Part shown: piece after piece, positions 1 through 6,010 of the stretch
Layout: the number at the start of each line of letters is the position of its first letter
Position numbering within the stretch: the first letter of the stretch is position 1
NCBI GenBank assembly: GCA_050050115.1
Contig: JASFUX010000136.1
Location: 1 to 9,400 of the forward strand
Source: JASFUX01 sp050050115
Lineage (GTDB): Bacteria; Pseudomonadota; Alphaproteobacteria; Caulobacterales; Maricaulaceae
Reading direction: 5' to 3'
DNA length: 9,400 bases
Notes under the pieces: model-generated
Database searches by the model: none
What the model was told of the DNA's origin: nothing
Seen by the model: only the letters and a program-made list of their open reading frames with translations
Position numbers and translations under genes: made by a program

Positions 1-1
1 C

Positions 2-478
2 CTCGAAGCGGTCGACGAAGCGAGGCGGCCCGTTCCCGATGGCGCGTTGTCGGCCACCGTGTTGCTGACGGTGCTCGCCAACGATGTTCAACCCTTCATC
101 CGATATGACCTCGGCGACTGTGTTCGTTTCTATACGGACCCATGCCCCTGTGGGTCGCCGTTCCGTAGTTTTCAGGTGAAGGGGCGCGAGGCGACGCTCG
201 TTCATGTGGGCGAGGTGACGCTGTCGCCGCTCGTCTTCGATCTGGAGCACGAGCGCGCCCGGCGCGTTCAGTTGGTCCAGACTGGTGAGAGAGATTTCGA
301 AGTGCGAATACAAGTGGCCAATGAGGCGGCGGGGGATGTCTTTCAGGAGGTCATCGAGTCGGTGAAACGAGTGTTTCGCGATAACGGCCTGGGCGACGTC
401 GAGGTGCGAGAAAGCGAAAAACCTCCCGAATTCACCGCGAGCGGCAAGTTCCACGAAGTCGTGCCTTTGCAGAGATAG
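2..478 (+). CDS. Phenylacetate-CoA ligase family (PaaK/CapK-like) adenylating enzyme, C-terminal part
   Basis: The reading frame is open to the left edge, so the start lies outside the window and 158 residues are visible. They match the end of the PaaK/CapK branch of AMP-forming ligases. IRYDLGDCV (visible residues 33-41) is the conserved hinge-region motif, CPCG (48-51) is the paired-cysteine motif of this branch, and VKGR (59-62) begins the mobile C-terminal subdomain. That subdomain ends with ASGKFHEVV, where the family has a conserved Gly-Lys. Members activate a carboxylate as an acyl-adenylate and usually pass it to CoA; the substrate cannot be read from this part. An in-frame TTG at 47 is not the true start, because homologous-looking sequence runs upstream of it. 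The gene converges on ubiA with a 62-base gap in which I see no clear terminator. Family assignment is fairly secure; substrate is unknown. Confidence 0.85.
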   Translation, partial: LEAVDEARRPVPDGALSATVLLTVLANDVQPFIRYDLGDCVRFYTDPCPCGSPFRSFQVKGREATLVHVGEVTLSPLVFDLEHERARRVQLVQTGERDFEVRIQVANEAAGDVFQEVIESVKRVFRDNGLGDVEVRESEKPPEFTASGKFHEVVPLQR

Positions 479-540
479 CTGCTCTCCTCCGCGCGTAGAG
501 AGGGATGCGGGTCATCGCCGATCGAGATGAGGTGAGCCGG

Positions 541-1506
541 TCACGGCAGCAGCCGACCGACCGCCGGAACGATCGCCAGCACGAGCGCCGCAGTGACGAT
601 CACGTCGCGGTTGAACTTGAACCACTTCAAGGCCGAGGCCGGATCGTCGAGGTCGACGCGGCGCAGCTGCAGCGCCAAGAGCCCGCCGAATACGCCCGCC
701 GCGAGGATTGCCGCGGCAAGCGCGACGGCCCGGTTGGGCGCGCCGAGCGCGGCGAGGATCCCGCCGAGCAGCACGCCCGCTGTCGCCAGCGCATAGGAGA
801 CGCCGATCGCCCGGCGCGAGCCTTCCCCGAAGAACCGCGCGGTCGACTTCACGCCGATGAGCGCGTCGTCTTCCTTGTCCATGTGCGCGTAGATGGTGTC
901 GTAGCCGAAGGTCCAAGCGGCGAAGCCCAGGTAAGCCGGCCACACCGCCGTCTCAAGCCGGCCGGCGGTCGCCGCGAAGCCGACCAGCGTCGCCCAGTTG
1001 AGCGCGATCCCGAGCCACGCCTGGGGAAACCAGGTGATGCGCTTCATGAACGGATAGGCCGCCACGACCGGGATCGCGGCGAGCGCAACGACCTGCGCCG
1101 GACGCGGCAGCGACAGAAGCACCAAGAACCCGACCAGACATTGCGCGATCAGGAAAGTCCACGCCGCCCGCATCGTCACCGTGCCGGCGGGGAGGGGCCG
1201 CTCGGCGGTGCGCTCGACCTTGGCGTCGAGGTCCTTGTCGACGATGTCGTTGAAGGTGCAGCCCGCGCCGCGCATCGCCACTGCGCCGATCCCGATCAGC
1301 AAGAGGTAAGCAAGCTCGACCGGCCGCCAGACGCCGTCGATGTTGGCCAGCGCGATCGCGAACCAACCCGGCGCGGCCAGCAGCCAGAAGCCGATCGGCC
1401 GATCATAGCGCGCCAGCCGCAGGAACGGCCGGGCGCGCAGCGGCGCGCGGTCGACCCAGGTGCGCGGGACGGTGTCGGCGACGGGACGGTCGGCAGCGGT
1501 GTTCAT
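541..1506 (-). CDS. ubiA: 4-hydroxybenzoate polyprenyltransferase UbiA
   Basis: This inner-membrane enzyme attaches the polyprenyl tail to 4-hydroxybenzoate, the first membrane step of ubiquinone synthesis. The 321-residue product has the length and hydrophobic profile of UbiA, with multiple membrane helices. The first Asp-rich motif is NDIVDKDLD (residues 86-94, D87/D90/D94), which binds Mg-diphosphate. The second is YDTIYAHMDKEDD (202-214). RYDRPIGFWLL (33-43) and ERPLPAG (102-108) are typical of bacterial UbiA. The ATG at 1506 is preceded on the coding strand by a weak purine stretch (AGGGACGAG). A frame of similar length on the opposite strand is Arg-rich and matches no family, so it is rejected. 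The gene is transcribed away from the phospholipase-like gene. A menaquinone-type prenyltransferase is less likely given the motif context. Confidence 0.95.
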   Translation of the reverse strand: MNTAADRPVADTVPRTWVDRAPLRARPFLRLARYDRPIGFWLLAAPGWFAIALANIDGVWRPVELAYLLLIGIGAVAMRGAGCTFNDIVDKDLDAKVERTAERPLPAGTVTMRAAWTFLIAQCLVGFLVLLSLPRPAQVVALAAIPVVAAYPFMKRITWFPQAWLGIALNWATLVGFAATAGRLETAVWPAYLGFAAWTFGYDTIYAHMDKEDDALIGVKSTARFFGEGSRRAIGVSYALATAGVLLGGILAALGAPNRAVALAAAILAAGVFGGLLALQLRRVDLDDPASALKWFKFNRDVIVTAALVLAIVPAVGRLLP

Positions 1507-1532
1507 GGCTCTCGTCCCTAGAGCAGCTTTTC

Positions 1533-1559
1533 GGCGCGAGAAAGGTTCTTTCTCTTGCC
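1533..1559. repeat. Palindrome (12-base arms, 3-base loop) in the ubiA leader region
   Basis: The arms GGCGCGAGAAAG (1533-1544) and CTTTCTCTTGCC (1548-1559) pair at 10 of 12 positions, and the inner seven (GAGAAAG/CTTTCTC) pair perfectly around GTT. It lies 26 bases upstream of the ubiA ATG. It could be an operator, a leader hairpin or part of a dispersed intergenic repeat. The sequence does not tell which. Confidence 0.5.
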
Positions 1560-1564
1560 TTTCA

Positions 1565-1606
1565 CCGTCTTCCTCGGGCGAGCGCAGCGAGATCCGAGGA
1601 TGACGG
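1565..1606. repeat. REP-like intergenic palindrome
   Basis: The left arm CCGTCTTCCTCGG (1565-1577) and right arm CCGAGGATGACGG (1594-1606) pair at 12 of 13 positions around a 16-base centre containing GAGCGCAGCGAG. From memory, 'GTCATCCTCGGG...GAGCGCAGCGAG...CCGAGGATGAC' closely resembles short palindromes scattered between genes in many alphaproteobacterial genomes. I therefore call it REP-like rather than a gene-specific operator. Copies elsewhere in the genome would confirm this; no second copy is seen in the window. Confidence 0.55.
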
Positions 1607-1695
1607 GTTGGAACGCAAGAGCACGATTGACCCCCGCACCTCGTGCGCGAAGTAGATTGGAAACGCCTCGCCGCGGGCGTAAGAGTCGATCCGCG

Positions 1696-1714
1696 CCGGC
1701 GCGCGCCGCGCCGG
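1696..1714. repeat. Perfect GC-only inverted repeat in the phospholipase-like gene leader
   Basis: CCGGCGCG (1696-1703) and CGCGCCGG (1707-1714) are perfect complements around a 3-base loop. The structure ends 11 bases before the Shine-Dalgarno sequence at 1726. A stable stem here could affect translation or mRNA stability, but in GC-rich DNA such stems also arise by chance. Confidence 0.35.
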
Positions 1715-1725
1715 TCGAGCTGTCG

Positions 1726-1730
1726 AGGGG
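1726..1730 (+). promoter_or_regulatory. Shine-Dalgarno sequence fixing the phospholipase-like start
   Basis: AGGGG lies 7 bases before the ATG at 1738. It supports this start over in-frame upstream starts such as TTG 1555, whose extra residues would be Arg/Pro-rich, would bury the signal peptide and would run through the REP-like palindrome. Confidence 0.7.
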
Positions 1731-1737
1731 ACGTGGG

Positions 1738-2538
1738 ATGCTTGGGCTTTCACATGCGCGCGTTTCGAACTTAGCGCGGCGGCTGGCGGCCGGACTGGCT
1801 GCAGCCGCGGGATGCGTCGCGGCCGCAGGCTGCGAGACGACCGGGGGCGGACTGACCAGCCAGTACTTCGGGGGCGGCGAGTCGGGCCGGCTTTATCAAT
1901 ACGGCAACTTCTGCGGCGGCGGCTGGCCGGAGTATCCCGCCGAGAATACGCCGGCCGAGAACGTCGCCTTCATCGCCACGATCGAGCCGGTGGACGATCT
2001 CGACCGCGCCTGCCGCGCGCACGATCGGTGCTACTGGCAGTTCGGCGCCGACAACCCTGAGTGCGACGCGATGTTCGGCGAAATGCTGCGTGATCCTCTG
2101 GGCGGCGCGGCGGGCGAACTGTTGTTCGCGTCACCCGGCGCCTTCCTCGACAACGAGTTCTCCGGCCAATGCGCCAACCTCGCCGCCGAGATGCTGATCG
2201 CGGTCGCCCAGTTCAAGCAGGAGGACTTCGTCTCGCGGCTGACCAACGACGATCAGTTTGCGACCACGATGGGCCTCCTGGTCGGCTTCAACGCGCTGCG
2301 CAACGTGTCGGCCGGCTTCCCGGAGACGCCCGGCCTGTGCTTCTTCAAGCCCGAGCAGGTGACGTCGGTGGAGCCTGCGGCGAGCACGGCTCTGCAGTCG
2401 GCAGCCCGATCCGCCGGAATGGGCCTGGCGATCTCGCTGCAGGACTACGAGCAATTTCCGCCTGCGGATCAAAGCAGCCTGGCCGCCGGCCTCGCCGCTC
2501 TGTCGATCCTCCGCGCAGCGGCGGAGGCGAGCGAGTAG
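1738..2538 (+). CDS. Phospholipase A2-like predicted lipoprotein
   Basis: The 266-residue product begins with a signal peptide: Arg at 8, 14 and 15, then an Ala-rich hydrophobic stretch. It ends in AAAGC (C32), with an alternative cysteine at C26, so a lipoprotein is likely although neither site has Leu at -3. The mature part has the two hallmarks of secreted Ca-dependent PLA2. One is a Ca-binding-loop-like YGNFCGGG (55-62). The other is a catalytic-helix motif DRACRAHDRCY (89-99) with His95/Asp96, Cys92 and Cys98. C59-C92 would match the conserved loop-to-helix disulfide, while other animal PLA2 cysteines are absent, as expected for bacterial forms. C145, C201 and a long C-terminal region (about 110-266) are not assigned. 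The predicted activity is hydrolysis of phospholipids at sn-2. It converges with the esterase operon across a shared hairpin. PLA2-like fold fairly secure; activity inferred. Confidence 0.75.
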   Translation: MLGLSHARVSNLARRLAAGLAAAAGCVAAAGCETTGGGLTSQYFGGGESGRLYQYGNFCGGGWPEYPAENTPAENVAFIATIEPVDDLDRACRAHDRCYWQFGADNPECDAMFGEMLRDPLGGAAGELLFASPGAFLDNEFSGQCANLAAEMLIAVAQFKQEDFVSRLTNDDQFATTMGLLVGFNALRNVSAGFPETPGLCFFKPEQVTSVEPAASTALQSAARSAGMGLAISLQDYEQFPPADQSSLAAGLAALSILRAAAEASE

Positions 2539-2583
2539 GGGCGCGTCGCAAGCGGAGTTCGGCGACGGACAAAAAGCGCGAGC

Positions 2584-2609
2584 CCCGCTCCTCCTAGAGG
2601 AGGAGCGGG
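2584..2609. terminator. Bidirectional intrinsic terminator
   Basis: CCCGCTCCTCC (2584-2594) and GGAGGAGCGGG (2599-2609) form a perfect 11-base-pair GC-rich stem around TAGA. For the leftward esterase operon the stem is followed, after about 9 bases, by a five-U tract (AAAAA at 2571-2575 on the plus strand). For the rightward phospholipase-like gene only a weak ATTT follows. It sits between the two converging stop codons (2538 and 2620). Confidence 0.8.
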
Positions 2610-2619
2610 ATCATTTCGG

Positions 2620-4215
2620 CTACGCCCGCGCAGCCGCTTCCCGATAGCTCGTGAACAGCCGGCGCTGACGTTCGCGGGGGTCGTTCTCGATCCGGCTGTC
2701 GACGTCGAAGATCATCGTTGGGCGGGTCGAAGTGTCGTACTCGGGCCATTCGGGCAAGCCCGGCGCAGTGGGAACGCCATTGCGCGCGAAGTTCGCCCAG
2801 ACGGTCGACATCTGATCGGCGAGCGCTTGGGACTGCGGCGTGACGACGCCGTTTAGGGACTGCGCATAGCGCAGCGTGTCGAACACGAACGGAATCTCCG
2901 CTGCGTGCGGGGAGAAGAAGCGTCCACCGTCGACCGGCGTCTCCCAGTAGAACTGGTAGTAGTAGGCCGGCGCGCCGGGCTGGGCCGCCTTGCGCGCGGC
3001 CTGGATCGTCGAGCTGGTGAAGAAGCCGGAGTCCGTGGTGATCATGTACAACAGCTCGTCGTTGCGCGAGCCGGGGTAGATGCTGCGATACATCGCAATG
3101 ACGTTGTCCGCTTCGCCGTCGGGCGCGGTGTTGGCGATCCGCTGGCGCAGCTGGGCGTCGGTCAGCTCAGTGATCCCGTCTTGAAGCCCCATGAACAGCG
3201 ACTGCTCGGTGCGGGTCGTGCCGATCATCACGGGAATGTCGGCGCTCACTGCGGGCGCATTGGGCTCGAAGGGATGGCGGATCAGACTGCGCCCGTCGAC
3301 GACAGGGCCGTAGGCGCCGGCTTGCTCGGTGGCGCGCTCGAGGTCTTCGTAAGGCATCGAGGCGAGCGCTTCGACGTCGTTCTCGAGGCCGAGGACGTTC
3401 ATCAGGTTGCGCGCCCGGCGCGCGCCTTCTTCCGGCGTGGTCATCGTCAGCGACGAACCGCTTTGCACCACAGCCCGATGATAAAGGCCCGCTCCTGATT
3501 CCATCGCCAGCATGACCGAGGTCTTGGCGCCGCCGCCGGATTGGCCGTGGATCATCACGCGGTTCGGGTCGCCGCCGAAGTTCGCGATGTTGTCGCGCAC
3601 CCACTCGAGCGCGAGCACGCAGTCGAGCGAGCCGACGTTGCCCGCGTCGGCGAAGCGGTCGTCACGGGTCAGATCATTCAGGTAGGTGTAGCCGAAGACG
3701 TTGAGGCGGTGGTTGATGGTCACCACCACCATGTCGTTCTTCTGCGCCTGGCGGACGCCGTCGTACCAGGGCGAGGAGCCCGAGCCGGTGGTGAAGCCCC
3801 CGCCGTGCATCCAGAACATCACCGGCCGGCGGCGATTGTCGATCGCCGGCGTCCAGACGTTCAAGAACAGGCAGTCCTCGCCGCCTTCGACCCGCCGCTC
3901 CCCGGAGCGATAGGCGCCGCCCAAGAGGCGGTTGCCGGCGCCGCCCGACATCTGCGGCGAAGAGGTTCCATAATCGAGCGCGTCGACCACGCCCGCCCAA
4001 GGCGTCGGCGCTTCAGGACGTTGGAAGCGTTTGGTCGGCGCGCCGTAGCGGACGCCCTTGAAGACCTTGACGCCTTCCTCGGTGAAGCCCCGAACCGAGC
4101 CGGCGGTGGTCTCGACGACCGGGTTCTCACCGCCGGTGCTCGTGGTCGCACAGGCGGTCAGCAAGCCGGCTCCGGAAATCAGCACGCCGCGGCGGCTCAG
4201 GGTGAACAATGACAT
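2620..4215 (-). CDS. Type-B carboxylesterase, Tat-type lipoprotein (downstream paralogue)
   Basis: The 531-residue product is a full-length alpha/beta-hydrolase of the carboxylesterase type-B family, which hydrolyses carboxylic esters. The N-terminus has a twin-arginine motif (SRRGVLI, 7-13), a short hydrophobic stretch and a lipobox LTAC with Cys22. Export by Tat and lipid anchoring are therefore predicted. The family signature EDCLFLNVW is at 113-121, the oxyanion HGGGF at 137-141 and the nucleophile elbow GQSGG at 224-228 (Ser226). The triad is probably completed by Glu337 (RTEQSLF) and His437 (SPHAAEIPFVF). The elbow is SGGG rather than the SAGG of the best-studied members. GAGGGGAG lies 6 bases before the ATG. 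The gene starts 27 bases after the stop of its paralogue and is very likely co-transcribed with it. Family certain; substrate unknown. Confidence 0.92.
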   Translation of the reverse strand: MSLFTLSRRGVLISGAGLLTACATTSTGGENPVVETTAGSVRGFTEEGVKVFKGVRYGAPTKRFQRPEAPTPWAGVVDALDYGTSSPQMSGGAGNRLLGGAYRSGERRVEGGEDCLFLNVWTPAIDNRRRPVMFWMHGGGFTTGSGSSPWYDGVRQAQKNDMVVVTINHRLNVFGYTYLNDLTRDDRFADAGNVGSLDCVLALEWVRDNIANFGGDPNRVMIHGQSGGGAKTSVMLAMESGAGLYHRAVVQSGSSLTMTTPEEGARRARNLMNVLGLENDVEALASMPYEDLERATEQAGAYGPVVDGRSLIRHPFEPNAPAVSADIPVMIGTTRTEQSLFMGLQDGITELTDAQLRQRIANTAPDGEADNVIAMYRSIYPGSRNDELLYMITTDSGFFTSSTIQAARKAAQPGAPAYYYQFYWETPVDGGRFFSPHAAEIPFVFDTLRYAQSLNGVVTPQSQALADQMSTVWANFARNGVPTAPGLPEWPEYDTSTRPTMIFDVDSRIENDPRERQRRLFTSYREAAARA

Positions 4216-4221
4216 GGCGGT

Positions 4222-4229
4222 CTCCCCTC
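4222..4229 (-). promoter_or_regulatory. Shine-Dalgarno sequence of the downstream esterase
   Basis: On the coding strand GAGGGGAG lies 6 bases before the ATG at 4215, within the 27-base gap after the upstream esterase. The strong site suggests independent re-initiation on a shared mRNA. Confidence 0.6.
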
Positions 4230-4242
4230 AAAGGTCGGTGAT

Positions 4243-5844
4243 CTAGGCGAATTGCTGCGAGCCGAACGAGGCCATCAGCTGGCGCTGCGCCCCGCGCGGA
4301 TCGTTTTCGACGCGAGACTCGGTGTCGAGGATCATCCCCGGCCGGGTCTCGGCGTCGTACTCGGGCCAGTCGGGCAGTCCGGGCGCGGAGGGAACTCCGT
4401 TGCGCGCGAAGTTCGCCCAAGCGGTCGAGATCTGATCGGCGAGCGCTTGGGCTTCCGGCGTCACCGGACCGTTGATCGATTCCGCATAGCGCAGCGTGTC
4501 GAACACGAAGGCGATCTCCGAGGCGTGCGGAGTGAAGTAGCGCCCGCCCTCGACCGGCGTCTGGCGATAGAACTGATAGTAGTAGGCCGGCGCGCCCGGT
4601 TGGGCCGCCTTGCGCGCGGCCTGGATGGTGGAGTCGAGAAAATAGCCGCGGTCGGTCGAGATCATGTAGAGGATCTCGTCGTTGCCTGAGCTGGGATAAA
4701 TCTCCTTGTACGTTGCGATCACGCGCGCCGCTTCGCTTTCGGGCACGATCGAGCCGGCGCGGGTTTGCAGCTCGGCGTCCGTGAGCTCGGTGATCCCCGG
4801 CTGCGTACCCATGAACAGCGAGGCCTCGGTGCGGTTCGTGCCGATCAGCATCGGCACGTTCGCCGTCATTTCGGGCGCGTCGGGGTCGAACGGCTGGCGC
4901 TTCAAGCTGCGACCGTCGACCACGGGCAGGAACTGACCGGTCCCGGACGTCGCCTCGGCGATCGCCAGCTCCAGCTCTTCGGTCGATGCGGCGAGCAAGC
5001 CTTCGACGCCGCTGACGTCCATCACCGCCATCAGCCGCGCGGTGCGGCGCGCGGCCTCGTCCATGGTGTCTTTGACCAGCTGCGAGCCGCTCTGCACCGC
5101 CGCGCGATGGAACAGACCCTGAGCGGGCTCGAACGCCATCATGGTCGAAGTCTTCCGGCCGCCGCCGGACTCGCCGTGGATCATCACCCGGCTCGGATCG
5201 CCGCCGAAGCGGTCGATATTGTCGCGCACCCAGGCGAGGGCGAGCGCGCAGTCGAGCTGGCCGGCGTTGCCGCTGTCGGCGAAGCGCGGATCGGACGTCG
5301 CCTCGCCGAGGAAGCAGTAGCCGAAGCCGTTCAAGCGGTGGTTGATGGTCACCACCACCATGTCGTTCTTCTGCGCCTGACGAACGCCGTCGTACCACAG
5401 CGACGAACCCGAGCCGGTGGAGAAGCCGCCGCCGTGCATCCAGAACATCACCGGCCGGCGCGCGTCGTCGAGGCCCGGCGTCCAGACGTTCAAGAACAGG
5501 CAGTCCTCATTGCCCTCGACCCGGCGCGGACCTTCCCGGAAAGACCCGCCCAATAGCCCGCCGCCCGAGCCGCCCGCCATCTGCGGCGCGGCGGCGGCGT
5601 ATTCGACCGTCTCGACCACGCCCGCCCAGGGCTCGGGCGCGCGCGGGGGCTGAAAGCGCGCGGTCGGCGCGCCGTAGCGCACGCCCTTGAAGACGTTGAC
5701 GCCCTCTTCGCGGTAGCCGCGCACGCGGCCGGCGTTGGTCTCGACGACGGGCGCTCCGCCGCGGCTCGGCGTCACCGCGCAGGCGGCGAGAAGCCCAGCG
5801 CCGGACAGGATCGCGCCGCGACGGCTCAGCGTCGTGAAAGTCAT
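4243..5844 (-). CDS. Type-B carboxylesterase, Tat-type lipoprotein (upstream paralogue)
   Basis: This 533-residue carboxylesterase type-B enzyme is the first gene of the pair. The start is ATG 5844 rather than the in-frame ATG at 5850. Only 5844 has proper spacing from GGGAGGG, and it makes the protein align without gaps to its paralogue from residue 1 through at least the nucleophile region. Features in this numbering are twin arginines SRRGAIL (7-13), lipobox LAAC with Cys22, EDCLFLNVW (113-121), HGGGF (137-141) and GESGG with Ser226. The triad is probably completed by Glu340 (RTEASLF) and His440 (TPHASEIAFVF). Identity to the neighbour is high; residues 113-180 differ at only 10 of 68 positions by eye. 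It is predicted to be Tat-exported and membrane-anchored. Differences concentrate in about 258-310, so substrate preference may differ. Actual substrate unknown. Confidence 0.92.
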   Translation of the reverse strand: MTFTTLSRRGAILSGAGLLAACAVTPSRGGAPVVETNAGRVRGYREEGVNVFKGVRYGAPTARFQPPRAPEPWAGVVETVEYAAAAPQMAGGSGGGLLGGSFREGPRRVEGNEDCLFLNVWTPGLDDARRPVMFWMHGGGFSTGSGSSLWYDGVRQAQKNDMVVVTINHRLNGFGYCFLGEATSDPRFADSGNAGQLDCALALAWVRDNIDRFGGDPSRVMIHGESGGGRKTSTMMAFEPAQGLFHRAAVQSGSQLVKDTMDEAARRTARLMAVMDVSGVEGLLAASTEELELAIAEATSGTGQFLPVVDGRSLKRQPFDPDAPEMTANVPMLIGTNRTEASLFMGTQPGITELTDAELQTRAGSIVPESEAARVIATYKEIYPSSGNDEILYMISTDRGYFLDSTIQAARKAAQPGAPAYYYQFYRQTPVEGGRYFTPHASEIAFVFDTLRYAESINGPVTPEAQALADQISTAWANFARNGVPSAPGLPDWPEYDAETRPGMILDTESRVENDPRGAQRQLMASFGSQQFA

Positions 5845-5850
5845 GCCCAT

Positions 5851-5857
5851 CCCTCCC
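5851..5857 (-). promoter_or_regulatory. Shine-Dalgarno sequence fixing the upstream esterase start
   Basis: On the coding strand GGGAGGG touches the first possible ATG (5850), which leaves no spacing, but lies 6 bases before the second ATG (5844). This decides for 5844, the same spacing as in the paralogue. Confidence 0.7.
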
Positions 5858-5867
5858 AGGCCGAGGC

Positions 5868-5882
5868 GGCTCCTGCGGAGCC
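5868..5882 (-). other. Short hairpin in the esterase operon leader
   Basis: GGCTCC (5868-5873) and GGAGCC (5877-5882) form a perfect 6-base-pair stem with loop TGC, 10 bases upstream of the Shine-Dalgarno sequence on the esterase strand. No U-run follows, so it is not a convincing attenuator. It may affect translation or be chance. Confidence 0.3.
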
Positions 5883-5936
5883 TTCGGCGACGGCGGTCGT
5901 CCGCTCGGGGTCGCGGCGCCGCTCTTTATTGAGCGT

Positions 5937-5965
5937 ACGGTTCGCCTGCGGGGGGAGGATGTCAA
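5937..5965 (-). promoter_or_regulatory. Possible promoter of the esterase operon
   Basis: On the minus strand a perfect TTGACA (-35, 5965-5960) is followed at 17 bases by AACCGT (5942-5937), a poor -10. It lies about 90 bases upstream of the esterase start in the divergent region. The -35 match is good and the -10 is weak, so this is only a candidate. Confidence 0.25.
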
Positions 5966-6010
5966 GGGAAGGCTCTTGACCGGCGCTAGAGCCGCCCGCC
6001 ACATCGCGCC

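Noticed and set aside
505..1521. Long open frame on the plus strand opposite ubiA
   Set aside because: Its product is Arg/Asp/Pro-rich with no domain pattern and mirrors the codon bias of ubiA, which has full family motifs on the other strand.
1555..1737. N-terminal extension of the phospholipase-like gene
   Set aside because: The extra 61 residues are Arg/Pro-rich, run through the REP-like palindrome and would place the signal peptide internally; ATG 1738 has a good Shine-Dalgarno site.
4127..5398. Long open frame on the minus strand overlapping both esterases
   Set aside because: It is an Arg-rich shifted frame of the esterase sequence and runs across the 27-base gap; the esterase frames carry all motifs.
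5920..5935. CGCTC-TTTATT-GAGCG small hairpin
   Set aside because: The 5-base stem is too short for a terminator and has no U-run in either direction.
1508..5993. Similar inverted repeats GCTCT-N7-AGAGC (1508-1524) and GGCTCT-N11-AGAGCC (5971-5993) near two gene starts
   Set aside because: Arms are only 5-6 bases and the spacers differ, so a shared operator is not supported.
5976..6004. TTGACC with a possible -10 (CCACAT) as an rsmE promoter
   Set aside because: The -10 matches at only two positions and the implied start would fall at or beyond the ATG.
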